A stretch of 64,000 nt of DNA from Poecilobothrus nobilitatus. Its lineage: Eukaryota > Arthropoda > Insecta > Diptera > Dolichopodidae. The notes beneath the pieces were generated by a model that searched no databases, was not told the origin of the DNA, and was given only the letters and a program-made list of their open reading frames with translations. Shown here in pieces: positions 8,250 to 19,764 of this stretch (its first letter is position 1; each line of letters opens with the position of its first letter). The DNA is taken from positions 147,178,177-147,242,176 of the forward strand of contig OX352772.1 of the NCBI GenBank assembly GCA_947095535.1, in the 5' to 3' direction. The position numbers were made by a program, and so were the translations under genes.

Positions 8250-9850
8250 AAAAGCCTGCAAAATTATATATATATATGTATATGTAAATAGATATGCAAA
8301 ATATAATATGTATATATGTAAGTAGATATAGAAAATAATATAGAATTAATTTAAGAATAAAAAAAAAAAAAAAAATCTTACCATTTTTATATTTGTTTTT
8401 TTTTTTTTGTAGTTTTTTTCAATATGAACTGATTTTGTTTTTGAAATAAGTTAATTAACATCAGTCTATATACATTTGTAAAATATTATAGAAGAAGGAG
8501 AAAATCATGCCTCCCTACCTACTATATGTTTTTAACATGATATAATATCATTAAATTTTTTATTTTTTTTTTCTTGTATCCAATATCAATTTATTTGTAA
8601 TTATAATGAACACACATCTAACCACCAAATATTACACATTAAATATTTATGAATTTATTATGCAATACCTGTTGTAACTTTTTCAATGTATAATTGTTAT
8701 TAAAATAAAATATAAAATGTAATGTAATGTAAAAAAAAAAAAACATTGATTTGACTATTTACACATTGTTGCACATTCATTTGACTCATTAAACATATGT
8801 GTGTTATTAACATACTTAAAACTTTTAACACATAAACACACACACACATGTCCCAGACAACACATTTTTTATTTAGTAAATTTTTTTTCTAATATGATGC
8901 AACATTGGTTAGTATATATTTATTATTATTATTCTATAATTTAACAGAGTATTTCTATACTAAATAAAGCATAAATTATGTATTTGTCAAGTTGTTGTTG
9001 TTTCATTAATTTATATTGACACATAAACACACACACACACATGTCCCAGACAACACATTTTTTATTTAGTAAATTTTTTTCTAATATGATGCAACATTGG
9101 TTAGTACATATTTATTATTTTATAATTTAACAGAGTATTTCTATACTAAATAAAGCATAAATTATGTATTTGTCAAGTTGTTGTTGTTTCATTAATTTAT
9201 ATTGATTATTGATTTTGTGGTTAGAAAACGTAACTACCTAAAAAAAAAAAAACCTGCAACTTTGTTACATTCATTAGATATTATTTACACAAATTAATTT
9301 TGTAAATATACATATGGAAGTTAGATATACATTTTTTTTTTTTTTGTTTAATTTTACAGGTTTTAAATATTTTTTTTTTTTATTGAAAATTAAATATTCC
9401 TTTCACTTTTTTATATAGTGTTATGATAAAATAATATAAAAAATTTTGTGTATATCTTAAATACTTTGACATCTATTATGAAAAGTGCAAGTGCAATTTT
9501 CCACATCATGACTTTCTTGGTATATAGTTTCAATTTTGTAATAATTTGATTAATATGCAACATTGTAGTAATTCATTAGAAAAACTCAATATTCCTTTTA
9601 TGTTCTGATATGTTATATATATATATACATTCAAATTATGCAATCAAGTTAGTTTCGGTTTATCTATATAGAATTAGAAAAATTTGTATATATATACAAT
9701 TAACTTCTTCAGTTTACGTGTTAAATCACTAAATTTAAGACTAAGTTAAAGTCATTTATAGACTAAATTAATATTGTTTTAATATAAGAAAAGGACACTA
9801 ACAAAAAAAAATAAAAAATAAAAATAAGTTCAAAAAACAAAAGAATTAAA
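8250..9850. other. Long AT-rich noncoding stretch upstream of polymerase
   Basis: About 1.6 kb of AT-rich sequence with poly-A/T runs, a short CA repeat and the 190-bp direct repeat listed separately. No ORF of note was found. It separates the minus-strand genes from the polymerase and may hold its promoter, but no signal is clear. Confidence 0.5.
8828..9205. repeat. Tandem duplication of a ~190-bp noncoding segment
   Basis: Bases 8828-9019 and 9019-9205 are near-identical direct repeats. Each starts with ACACATAAACACACAC and ends TTCATTAATTTATATTGA. They differ by a few bases and a short ATT-repeat length change. They lie in the AT-rich region before the polymerase gene. Confidence 0.85.
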
Positions 9851-12800
9851 TTGCAATGTGATAAATGTGAAAAAGTGTTCACAAGATCTGACAATTTAAA
9901 AAGACATAAATGTGAAACACAATTAAAACATAATTGTGAAATATGTAAAAAATCATTTAATAGAAATGATAATTTATTAAGACATAAAAAGAGACATCAA
10001 AAAAATTTGGAAAATGTAAAATTTTGCAGTAAGTACAAATCAACCGTTACTACCACTTTGTGGAACTACCACATCCGAACAAATAAACATAAAAGTAATG
10101 CAGCAGAAGTAATTAAATCTAATGTTAGACATATTGATGAATGTTTTCAAAATAGAATAGAAACGTTTATTAGAGATAATGATGATGAAAGCATACTAAA
10201 CCCATCAAACTTTCTGGAAAAGGCTCAGACCGATATAATTGAATTATTGATGCAATCATTAAAAAAGCACAACGCTATAAAAGTAAATCTTGAGCTTTTT
10301 GGTGAATATATAAAGCCAACAGAAGAAGAGTTTGAAAATATATTAATCAAATTTTTCAAACTCAAATGTTTAGTATTACACAAGCAAATGATCTTTATGA
10401 TTTTTTTTCAAAAGGCTAAAGAACTTATTCAACAACAAGCAGAAGACTTCCAAGAAAAAGACAATGGTTGGGCGTTAATCAGGATTTTACATATTGAAAT
10501 AAATATCAATAAATTTGAACCTATGCGTGTGTCTAGTTATATTAAACTACCGAAAAGCATAGAAGACAAAAAAGCATGCGTTAATATTCAAAATAAAGAC
10601 AACTTCTGTTTCAAGTGGTGTTTAGTATCAGCTTTACAAACTTGCATTCAAAATGCTGAACGAACATCTTCATATAAACTTAATAATATTTCTCTACCCA
10701 TAGTCGAGCTAGAGTTTGGTGATGTACAACAGCTTAATTTTAGCACTATGCAATTTCCAGCTAAATTGAACGAGTTAAATTTATTTGAAGAACTAAATAA
10801 TGAAATAAGTATTAATTTGTTTGGACTGGAAGTTATTAATAAAAAATATGAGGATGTAGGACCATTCTATTTAACAAAATCAGAAAAAAATACCATGTAA
10901 ATTTATTGCTATTGGAAAAGGATGATAAATTTCATTTTGTTTATATTAAAAATTTATCAGGGTTAATAAGTAGTTCTGTAACAAAACATATACATGAAAT
11001 TTATATTTGTAATATGTGTTTGCAACATTTTCATACATTACAACAGCGTGATTTACATAAAATTGAGTGCAATAAAGTCGTTACAAAACTTCCATCTATT
11101 AAGAAAAATATACTCGAGTTTAAAAATTATCAACAACAATTAGAAACACCTTTTGTTATTTATGCCGATGCTGAGAGTATTTTACAACCTATTGCAACAT
11201 GCAGTTCTAATCCAATGATGTCTTCAACAACAAATATTCATCAACATGTTCCAGTAGCTTTCTCCTACTACATTAAATGCTCTTTTGATGATAATCAAAG
11301 CTGTTACAAAGAGTTTGTTGGAGCTAACTGTGCTAAGGAATTTGTCATATTTTTACCAAAAACATGTAGTGAATTATATAAAAATATATTTATAATGCCA
11401 AAGCCAATGAATCTATTAACACTTGATGAGCAGCTTCAACAATTAATTCAGGAAAATTGTCACATATGTGGTAAGCATTTAGCTTTTAATGATAGAATTA
11501 GAAACTATTGTCACTTTACTGGTAATTATAGAGGACCCGCTCATTCTAAATGTAATTTATTATATAGGCGGGCAAATTTTTTTCCTATATTTTTTCATAA
11601 TTTTTCCGGTTATGATTGCCATCTTTTATTTAAAGAACTAAACGAAGTGAATGGACATATTGGTATCATTCCTTTGAATAAAGAACGTTATATTTCATTA
11701 TCTAAAAAAATTACAATAAATAAAAATCATTCATTTTATTTACGTTTTCTCGATAGCTTTAGATTTATGGCTTCTAGCCTTGATTCTTTATGTAAAAATT
11801 TAAATGAAAACGATTTGTTTCATATAAAAAAAGAATTCAATAATAATGAAAAAATTAAACTTATGACTCGAAAGGGAGTTTTTCCCTATGAGTATTTAAA
11901 TTCCATTGAACGACTTGACGAAAGAAGTTTACCTTCACAAGAAGCTTTTACAAATCATATGACAAACACATCATGTTCTGATGAAGACTACCTTCATGCC
12001 ATTAATGTATGCAATACGTTTAATTGTCAAAACTTATGGGCCTATTTAAAACTTTACCTTAAAACAGATGTGCTTATTTTGACTGATGTTTTTGAAAACT
12101 TTCGAAAAATATGTTACAAAATCTATTCTTTAGATCCTGCAAGTTTTTATACTACCCCAGGTTTGTCATGGGCAGCTATGTTAAAATACACAGATATTAA
12201 ATTACAATTATTAACTGATATTGATATGTATAATTTCTTTAAAAAAGGGATACGTGGTGGAATTAGTCAGTGCTCACTTAGACATTCAGTAATTCAAATA
12301 ATAAATTCATGGGAGAATCTTATAAAAGAAACGAACCTTCCAAATACATAGTATATGAAGACGCTAACAATTTATATGGATGGGCAATGATCCAATATTT
12401 ACCACATAAAGATTTTCAGTGGGTTGACGTTACTGAAAATATTGATGTGCTTTCAGTTGCCGATGATTCGGAAACTGGTTACGTTTTAGAAGTGGATTTA
12501 GATTACCCACAACAATTACATGATTTGCATAATGATTTTCCTTTTTGTGCTGAAAACAAAGTTCCACCAACAGGTAAAATTCCCAAACTCTTAGTTGACT
12601 TAACAAACAAACACAAATACATAATCCATTATCGAAATTTAAAACAGTGTCTTCGAAATGGTTTAATTCTTAAGAAAATTTATAGAGTGCTAAAATTCAC
12701 ACAAAGCAATTGGTTAAAAAAATATATTGATTTAAATAACTCACATAGGTCAGTTGCTAAAAATGCTTTCGAAAAAGATTATTTTAAATTAATGAATAAT

Positions 12801-13581
12801 GCCGTTTTCGGTAAAACCATGGAAAATGTAGATAAAAGAAAAATGTTAAAATAGCTACCTCTTGGGAAAGTCAAGGAAGACATTTAGGTGCACAAGCATT
12901 AATAGCAAAACCAAATTATCATAGCCACTTTGGATTCACTGACAACTTGATAGCCGTTCAGCTTAATCATACAAATGTATATTATGATATACCTATATAT
13001 TTAGGATTTACAGTACTAGAACAATATAAAATACTTATGTATGATTTTCATTATGATTACATTAAACCTAAATATGGCAGTAAAGTTTTTTTAAATTACA
13101 CAGACACTGACTGTTTTATTTACACTATACAGACAGAAGATTTTTACGCTGACATATACAGTGATATACCACAACGTTTTGACACATCCGATTATCCATC
13201 TGACAATTTATTTAATTTCCCTCTATTGAATAAAAAAGTTCTTGGTCTTTTTAAAGATGAATTTAATGAAAAAATGTTTCTGAATTTATAGGATTAAAAT
13301 CTAAAATGTATTTTCTTCAAACACATGAAAATAAAACTGTTAAAAAAACCAAAGGAATAAAAAAAATATATTGTCAATAGTTTAACGTTAGATAACTATA
13401 AAAATTGTTTGTTAAAAAATGGAGTTTGTTTAAGAGAAATGAAAATATTTAGATCACATTTACATACAATTTATACACAGAATTTAAATAAAGTAGCTTT
13501 AAGTTCATTAGATAATAAAAGATATGTAATCGCAGATAAAATAAACACATATGCTTGGGGGCATTATGCCATTGAGCAATA
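9851..13581 (+). pseudogene. Protein-primed type DNA polymerase B with N-terminal zinc fingers, multiple frameshifts
   Basis: Replicative polymerase of Maverick elements, about 1240 codons. Two C2H2 fingers (CDKCEKVF ... H, CEICKKSF ... H) lie at the N-terminus. No ATG exists between the upstream stop near 9812 and the fingers. Exonuclease motifs are YADAES near 11160, HNFSGYDCHL near 11600 and KTDVLILTD near 12065. A CHICGK zinc site lies near 11460. Polymerase motif A is YEDANNLYGW near 12355, motif B LMNNAVFGKTMEN near 12790 and motif C NYTDTDCF near 13096. The frame changes near 10900, 12296, 12845, 13270 and 13365. The end is KINTYAWGHYAIEQ at 13581. Confidence 0.88.
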
Positions 13582-14930
13582 ATTGTAAAAAAAAAAAAAA
13601 ATCAAGTTTTTGTTAGTTTTGTTTTAATAAAAAAAAAATATAATTTAAAGATGAATAAAAAGAAAAAAAATATATTATTTAAACCAACAGGAACAAACTT
13701 GTTTTTTATTATTACAAAAAAAAATCGAATCTTAAGCGTGTTCAATAATTTTTAGCTTAGCGAAGTTTTTAAGCTATTGAAAACTTTAAATAAAACCAGA
13801 GACAAAAAAAAAACGTTTCTTAAATATAAAAATATATAAATTGACAGTAAAAGTTTAGATAAAATTCAAATTTATCTGATTATTTATATTTTAATTTAAC
13901 TATAAAACTTCTCAAAGTTTATAATATTTCATTATATTTCAACCGTTAAACTCAAAACTTTTATTATTTATTTTATAAATAATATATTTATTATAACAAA
14001 ACATTTCATTTAAAATTATTTTGTACACATTTCTTTATGTAGCTGTTCAAATCAAACTTTTTTTTCAAGTAAATATTAAAGTTTAAACTTTAATAATAAT
14101 GAATTTTGAAAACTTTTCATATCTTTACCTTACTAAGTTTTTTGCTTAAGGTTAGGAGGACTCAAATTGTTATAATAGAATGTAAATTTGATTTTGGGTA
14201 AATATGTTTAAACTTTAATAATAATTTTGTATATAAATCAAACTTTAAAAACTTTTCATATCTTCACCCTACTAATTTTTTGCATAAGGTTAGAATAACT
14301 CAAATTGTTATAATAGAATGTAAATTTAACGTTTGGTAAATATGTTTAAACTTTAATAATAATTTTGTATTTAAACCAAACTTTGAAATTTTTAAACAAA
14401 ACTTTAAAAACTTTTCATATTTTTATCCTAATTTAAAATATTCAGCACTACGGCTTAAGCTTTTTAAATTGCAAATTAAAACATAACTGATGTAGTAACT
14501 ACAAAGTTAAATTTAGAATAATTAATAAACTTTAATAATAATAAACTTTAAAAACTTTTAAACTAAACTTTGAAAACTTTTCATATCATCATCCTACTAA
14601 TATTTTTGCATAAGGTTAGGAGAACTCAAATTGTTATAATAGAATGTAAATTTGATTTTTGGTAAATATGTTTAAACCGTAATAATAATTTTGCATTTAA
14701 ATCAAACTTATAAATTTTTAAACCAAACTTTTAAAACTTTTCATATTTTTATCCTAATTTAAAATATTCAGCACTTTTTAAATTTAAAATATCAAAGACA
14801 CAATCCTTTTTACTAATTTTGCATACTTTTTGGACGAGTGCATGCAAATAATTTTTTTTGCTTACTTTTAGGAGGACTAAAAGCTTTAAAAAAGCTCCTC
14901 CTGCACCAGAACCGGCATATCAATACTACT
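13582..14930. other. AT-rich noncoding flank with irregular tandem repeats
   Basis: No coding sequence was seen. From about 14090 to 14790 the motif AACTTTTCATAT recurs at about 14111, 14250, 14408, 14575 and 14734, spaced 140 to 167 bp apart. Each is followed by a shared TTGTTATAATAGAATGTAAA or ATTTAAAATATTCAGCA segment. It is a degenerate tandem array. The right end of element A should lie somewhere before it, and a truncated gypsy copy starts at about 14931. Confidence 0.6.
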
Positions 14931-15357
14931 TACGTGGATATACCCGGTTAAGTCAGTAACAGCTCTGGAAACTGTGCAAAAATTAGAGCTGGAATATTCA
15001 ACTTTTGGGAATCCAAGAAGAATTATCTCGGACAAAGGTACAACTTTTACGTCCAAAGAATTTCAGGAATACTGAGAGGTAAACAACATTGAACAAATCA
15101 CGCCCACGACAGATGTTCCCTGCGGTAATGGACAAGCGGAAAGACAAAATAAAACCACAATTGAAATATTACGAAAGATGTCAGTGGAAGAACCAACAAA
15201 ATGGTACAAAAATGTACCACTAGTCCAGAAATACATTAACTCAAACAAAAACAGAAGCATTGGGAGAACACCATTCAAGGTTATGTTTGGAACTGTTATG
15301 AAAAATAAATTCGATTTTGAACTAAACAAGCAAATGGCAGCACTGTTCGTCGAAGCT

Positions 15358-15740
15358 TATGTTGAAGAAAAAATGAAATACGTAAAGAAATACGAGAAAA
15401 TAATCTGAAAATCCAGCAAGAAAATGTCAAAACTTACAATAAGTTTAGAAAAGTGGCAAGAAAATATAAAGTGCATGACTTGGTAGCCGTACAAAAACAC
15501 AATTTGGAAATGGTCTGAAGCTATACCCGAAGTTTCTTGCACCATATATATGTTGAAGGAAAAAACGAAATACGTAAAGCAATACGAGGAAATATTCTGA
15601 AAATCCGGCAAGAAAATGTCAAAACTTACAATAAGTTTAGAAAAGTGACAAGAAAATATAAAGTGCGTGACTTGGTAGCCGTACAAAAAACACAATTTGG
15701 AAATGGTCTGAAGCTATACCCGAAGTTTCTAGCACCATAT
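15358..15740 (+). repeat. Internal ~190-bp tandem duplication in gypsy pol
   Basis: Two direct copies of the segment from GAAATACGTAAAG through CCCGAAGTTTCT[TA]GCACCATAT, at about 15372-15548 and 15567-15742. The sister element at 22.4 to 22.6 kb has only one copy, so the duplication arose in this copy. One copy has lost an A in the CAAAAA run, which breaks the frame. Confidence 0.8.
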
Positions 15741-16387
15741 GAGGCGATAAAAATAAGGCAACACGATCGAGGCGATGTGACAAAGGTTGGAAATCACGAC
15801 GGGCCTAACACCACTTCCACTGAAGCCGATTTTATGAAGACATGGGTTACTGATGAATCAGATAATGACAGCAACACGTTTTCGTACTCGTCTGGGTCAG
15901 ATGATGAGAAGGATGGCCGAATGTAGAAACGGATAAATTGTTTCCTAAAAATATAACAATAATTGCCAATTAGTAACAAATAAGCACAAAACATTACCTG
16001 ACGCAGCCAAGTTATTCAGTAGTCCATCCGTCCAGTAATCCATCTCATGGCTCTTCTTCATAATCATTGTTTAATGGGTCTTCTTCTTATCATTGTTTAT
16101 ATTGTTTATTTTTTATTTTTGCCTTGTTAAGTAAACATTTGTTTACCTTTTAATTATTCTAATTGTTCAAATTTTGAATTGTTAAAACCATCAGTTTTGA
16201 CAAATAAGACCATTGTACTTATTTTAATTCTGTACTTTTTATATTCGAATGCAGCTAATAGCTATGTTCTCTATTTCAAGCCTATGTTTTAATTTTATAT
16301 TTTGAATTGCATTTACTAAATTTTTTTTTAGTATAAAGTAAAGGCGTAAAATTGTATTAAACGCACTCAATAAGTCAATAAGTAAAG

Positions 16388-16648
16388 TGAATATGAAAAA
16401 AGGAAGAAAAGAAAAAAATATTTATAAAGTCTGAAAAGGAATATTTTGGACAAAACTAAAAAAAAAGAATTTATATATTTTTTGTTTAAATTAAACAAAG
16501 AAAGGGTTTAATATTAGAATTTAAACTTTATTTTAATTTTTTTTTAACAATAATAATTGGTTGCAATATTTTTTTTCTCTTAAAATAAATAGAGTTTTAT
16601 TATTTATTTTTTTTCTTAATCTATTGGTTGTGTTGAGACAACCTTACA
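16388..16648 (+). repeat. LTR shared by truncated copy and full element
   Basis: Begins TGAATATG after AGTAAAG and ends CCTTACA directly before the primer-binding site. It corresponds to 23254-23502, which has the cleaner inverted termini TGTAT ... ATACA. It contains a TTTATAAAG promoter-like box and AAATAAATAGAG as a possible polyadenylation signal. The 5' limit is chosen from the inverted termini and the purine tract and could be off by some bases. Confidence 0.6.
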
Positions 16649-16661
16649 TGGTGTCAGAAGT
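16649..16661 (+). other. Primer-binding site, tRNA-Leu type
   Basis: TGGTGTCAGAAGT directly follows the LTR. From memory, this is complementary to the 3' end of an insect tRNA-Leu (with CCA), a primer used by several gypsy-group elements. Confidence 0.6.
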
Positions 16662-16901
16662 AAACTACATAATAACATTTGTTTTTATATTCGCTGGATT
16701 TAAAAAACACAAAAGTTATTTTTTTTAATTAAAACATACTGATTGATTGGAAACACATTAATATAACTAACGATTAAGGAGCTAAAAGCGTTATTAAAAG
16801 AAAATAATTTAGTAACAAAATACACCTTAAAAATAGATCTTGTTACTAGATTACTGGAGTTTTATAGGGCAAAAGAGTATAATAGCGGCAGCATCTCCCA
16901 G

Positions 16902-17778
16902 TTGATTAATTCGATTGAAATTAGCAGCAGCAACAGCAGTAGTGACAGTGATAGTGATCAATCAGTGATTAGGGTCAAGATTGAAATTAGGAGAATACCA
17001 GAACCAATCAATTTCGTATTCAAAGATGTCGAAGATTCGCTGGAAAAATTTAATGGTAAAATGGGTCAAAACTATAAACCATGGATGAAAGATTTTGAAG
17101 AGATAGCAGAAGTATGTGGTTGGAACGACATCCAAAAGTATTTATACGCCAGAAGATTGTTGCAAGGTGCTGCAAAATTAGCGGTAGAGGCTAATACAGG
17201 AATTGCTTCTTTTATGAAACTAAAAACGTTATTGCAGATTGAGTTCACAAAAAAGCCGTCCTGTATTGAAATACATATGATACTAGAAAAAAGAAGAATG
17301 AAGCCGTCAGAAAGCCATCTAGAGTACCTGTATGAAATGAAAAGTATAGCAAAGAAGGGTAGTATGGATGAAAAGTCATTAATCACCTACATTATCAATG
17401 GTTTTGACGATAGCGTAAATAACAAAACAGTGTTATATGAAGCGAAGTCATTAAGTGAGTTAAAAAAAATTTTCAATCTACAAAAACATAAAATATGCTC
17501 AAATGCTAAGCCAGAATCAGACAACACATAAATCTGATTTCAAATTCCGTTTAAACTTTACTACCGGTAATCAACAGAAGACCACGTGCAAAAATTGTGG
17601 AGCTCTGTCAATTTTGGACGACAATTGCCCTAATAAAGAAAAGGGAAAAAGGTGTTTCAGTTGCAATCAATTTGGCCTCATTTCTCCACAATGCCTAATT
17701 AGGCCAGCAAGCACAAGCAAAAATGCAAGAAGAATCAAATACGAAAACAAAATTCCAGTCATAACAGAAAACAAGTAA
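16902..17778 (+). pseudogene. Gypsy Gag (capsid plus degenerate zinc knuckles)
   Basis: Bases 16902-17531 encode an open 209-codon Gag capsid domain with a Ser/Asp-rich N-terminus and YARRLLQGAAKLAV. After a frameshift near 17500, the second frame to 17778 carries two zinc knuckles, CKNCGALSILDDNC and CFSCNQFGLISPQC. Both have lost the His expected in CCHC boxes. Retrotransposon Gag normally packages element RNA. Translation is cut off by the repeat inserted after about 17771. Confidence 0.75.
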
Positions 17779-19763
17779 ATGTAACAGTAAGTTGATGCAA
17801 CCGACTTATTAACACCCTACGCCTGAATAATTCGAATTAAATTAAAAATCCATAAGTTTTTTTGGCACCTGCTTGAACTTCTTACCTTTTCTGTCTTATT
17901 CAACTCGAATTTCAGGAACGTGAAAGAGGTATCCTCTTGGGATATGTTTGACACCTATGTAAAAAATTTTAAGTTTCTATCTTTATTAATTTCGAAGATT
18001 ATTAGTCCTTGGGAGGTGTGTGTCAAGTACCCGAATTGCCACTCCAATTCATCGAATCCATTTCAGGAACATAAAGAAAACATGCCAGAACACCATTGTA
18101 CTAAATTTAAAGGTTCTACTTTTGTTGGTTTTGGAGATATGCTCGTTGCTCTTGTGCTCGTCCGGAAGTTTCCAAAATACGAACCCATGGTTCAAATTCC
18201 TTCAAATGTCAGTTTCCAATTTTACAGAAAAGGAAACATAACAGAACAACTTTGTACTAAAAATAAAAGTTCTATCTTTGTTGGTTGTGGAGATATACTC
18301 GTTTGCTCTGGGGCTCTTCTGGAAGCTTCCAAGATTTGAACCTATGGACCAAATCCTCAGAAATTTCAGAGACCTTAATTAAACATGAAAGAACACCATT
18401 CCGCCTAATTTAAAGGTTATATCTTTGTTGCTTTTGGAGATAATATCATTTGCTCTGAGGGTCGTTCGGAAGCTTGCAAAATCCGAACCCAAGGACCAAA
18501 TTCTCTCAAATTTCAGAGACCTAAATAAAACATGAAAGAACACCATTCTGCCAAATTTAAAAGTTATAACTTTGTTGTTTTTGGAGATAATCTCATTTGC
18601 CGGGCTCGTTCGGAAGCTTCCAAAATCCAAACCCATGGACCATATCCTCTTAAATTTTAGAAACATAAATCAAACGGGAAGGAACAATATTGTAAAAAAT
18701 TTAAATCTTCTATCTTTGTTGGTTTTGGAGATAATCTCGTTTGCTCTGGCGCTCGTTCGGAAGCTTCCAAAATGAGAATACATGGTTCAAATTCTTTCAA
18801 ATATCAGTTTCCAATTTTATAGAAAAGGAAACATAACAGCACATTCTTGTACTAAAAATAAAGGGTCTATCTTTGTTGGTTGTGCAGATATACTGGTTTG
18901 CTTTGGAGCTCGTTCGGAAGCTTCCAAGATAAGAACCCATGAACCAAATCCTCTCAAATTTCAGAAACTTAAATAAAATATGAAAGAACACCACTCTGCG
19001 AAATTTAAAGGTTATATCTTAGTTGGTTTTGGAGATAATCTCGTTTGCTCTAGGGCTCGTTCGGAAGCTTCAAAAATCCAAACCCATGGACCAAATTCTC
19101 TTAAATTTCAGAGACATAAATCGAACAGGAAGGAACATCATTGTACAAAATTTAGAGGTTCTATCTTTGTTGATTTTGGAGATAATCTCGTTTGCTCTGG
19201 GGCTCGTTCGGAAGCTTCCAAAATCCGAACCCATGGACCAAATCCTCTCAAATTTTAGAGACTTAAATAAAACATGAAAGAACACCACTCTGTCAAATTT
19301 GAAGGTTATATCTTTATTGGTTTTGGAGATAATCTCATTTGCTCTGGTGCTCGTTCGGAAGCTTCCAAAATCCAAACCGATGGACCAAATCCTCTTACAT
19401 TTCAGAGATTAAAATCGAATGGGAAGGAACATCATTATACAAAATTTAAAGATTCTATCTTTGTTGGTTTTGGAGATAATCTCGTTTGCTCCGAAATCCT
19501 ACGGAAGCTTCCAGAATCCGAACCCATGGCCCGATTTTGTCCAGATTCGAAGTTATCCTTCCTTTCGTAATTAGTAACCTACTATATAAATTTCATCAAG
19601 ATAGCTTTATTAGTTTTTGAGTTATCGTGCGAACGGACGGTCATCACTAAATCGAATCAGGAGGTGAGACTGATTCAGAATACATATATATGTCTATATC
19701 TAATTCGCTTCCTTTTGGTGGTCACAAACACCATACCAAAGTTAATATACCCTATACTTTAGG
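17771..19763. mobile_element. Repeat with internal ~150-bp tandem units, inserted in the gypsy gag-pol junction
   Basis: Starts ACAAGTAAATGTAACAGTAAG and ends near TATACCCTATACTTTAGG. Both ends and the flanking 19600-19760 segment match a second copy at 51369-52285. The interior has about ten diverged tandem units of roughly 149 bp, each containing TTTTGGAGATAATCTCGTTTG, GCTCGTTCGGAAGCTTCC and CCAAATCCTCTCAAATTT. Short ORFs through it are by-products of the repeat. The type is uncertain; internal 150-bp arrays recall Helentron/DINE-like elements of flies, an untested suggestion. Confidence 0.65.
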
Positions 19764-19764
19764 T

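Larger units (their letters stand above)
1..13650. mobile_element. Maverick/Polinton-type element A (left end outside window)
   Basis: A self-synthesising DNA transposon or integrated virus-like element. It is recognised by the joint presence of a retroviral-type integrase, a FtsK/HerA-type packaging ATPase, a double-jelly-roll capsid protein, a penton-like protein, an adenain-type protease and a protein-primed family B DNA polymerase. Integrase lies at the left, reading out of the window. The morphogenesis genes run rightwards from 763 to 6759, and polymerase ends near 13581. The right boundary is my estimate: the terminal inverted repeat cannot be tested because the left terminus is missing. 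Most genes carry nonsense or frameshift mutations, so the copy is probably inactive. Confidence 0.88.
14931..16648 (+). mobile_element. Truncated Ty3/gypsy copy (integrase end to LTR)
   Basis: Matches the second element from about 21991 (TACGTGGATATA, in the middle of integrase) through the end of pol and the LTR. It retains the second catalytic region (IISDKGT) and GNGQAERQN, with a stop inside the core (TACTGAGAG) that is shared with the other copy. It contains an internal tandem duplication. Its LTR is also the 5' LTR of the following element, so the two are joined head to tail. Confidence 0.75.

Noticed and set aside
13582..14060. Right terminal inverted repeat of element A
   Set aside because: The left terminus lies outside the window, so the inverted repeat cannot be demonstrated.
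17900..19560. CRISPR-like regular repeats
   Set aside because: Units are about 150 bp, diverged, and have no unique spacers. The genome is eukaryotic.
18379..19570. Overlapping ORFs of 60 to 100 codons on both strands
   Set aside because: They follow the ~150-bp tandem repeat unit and repeat with it. There is no protein family and no consistent frame between copies.
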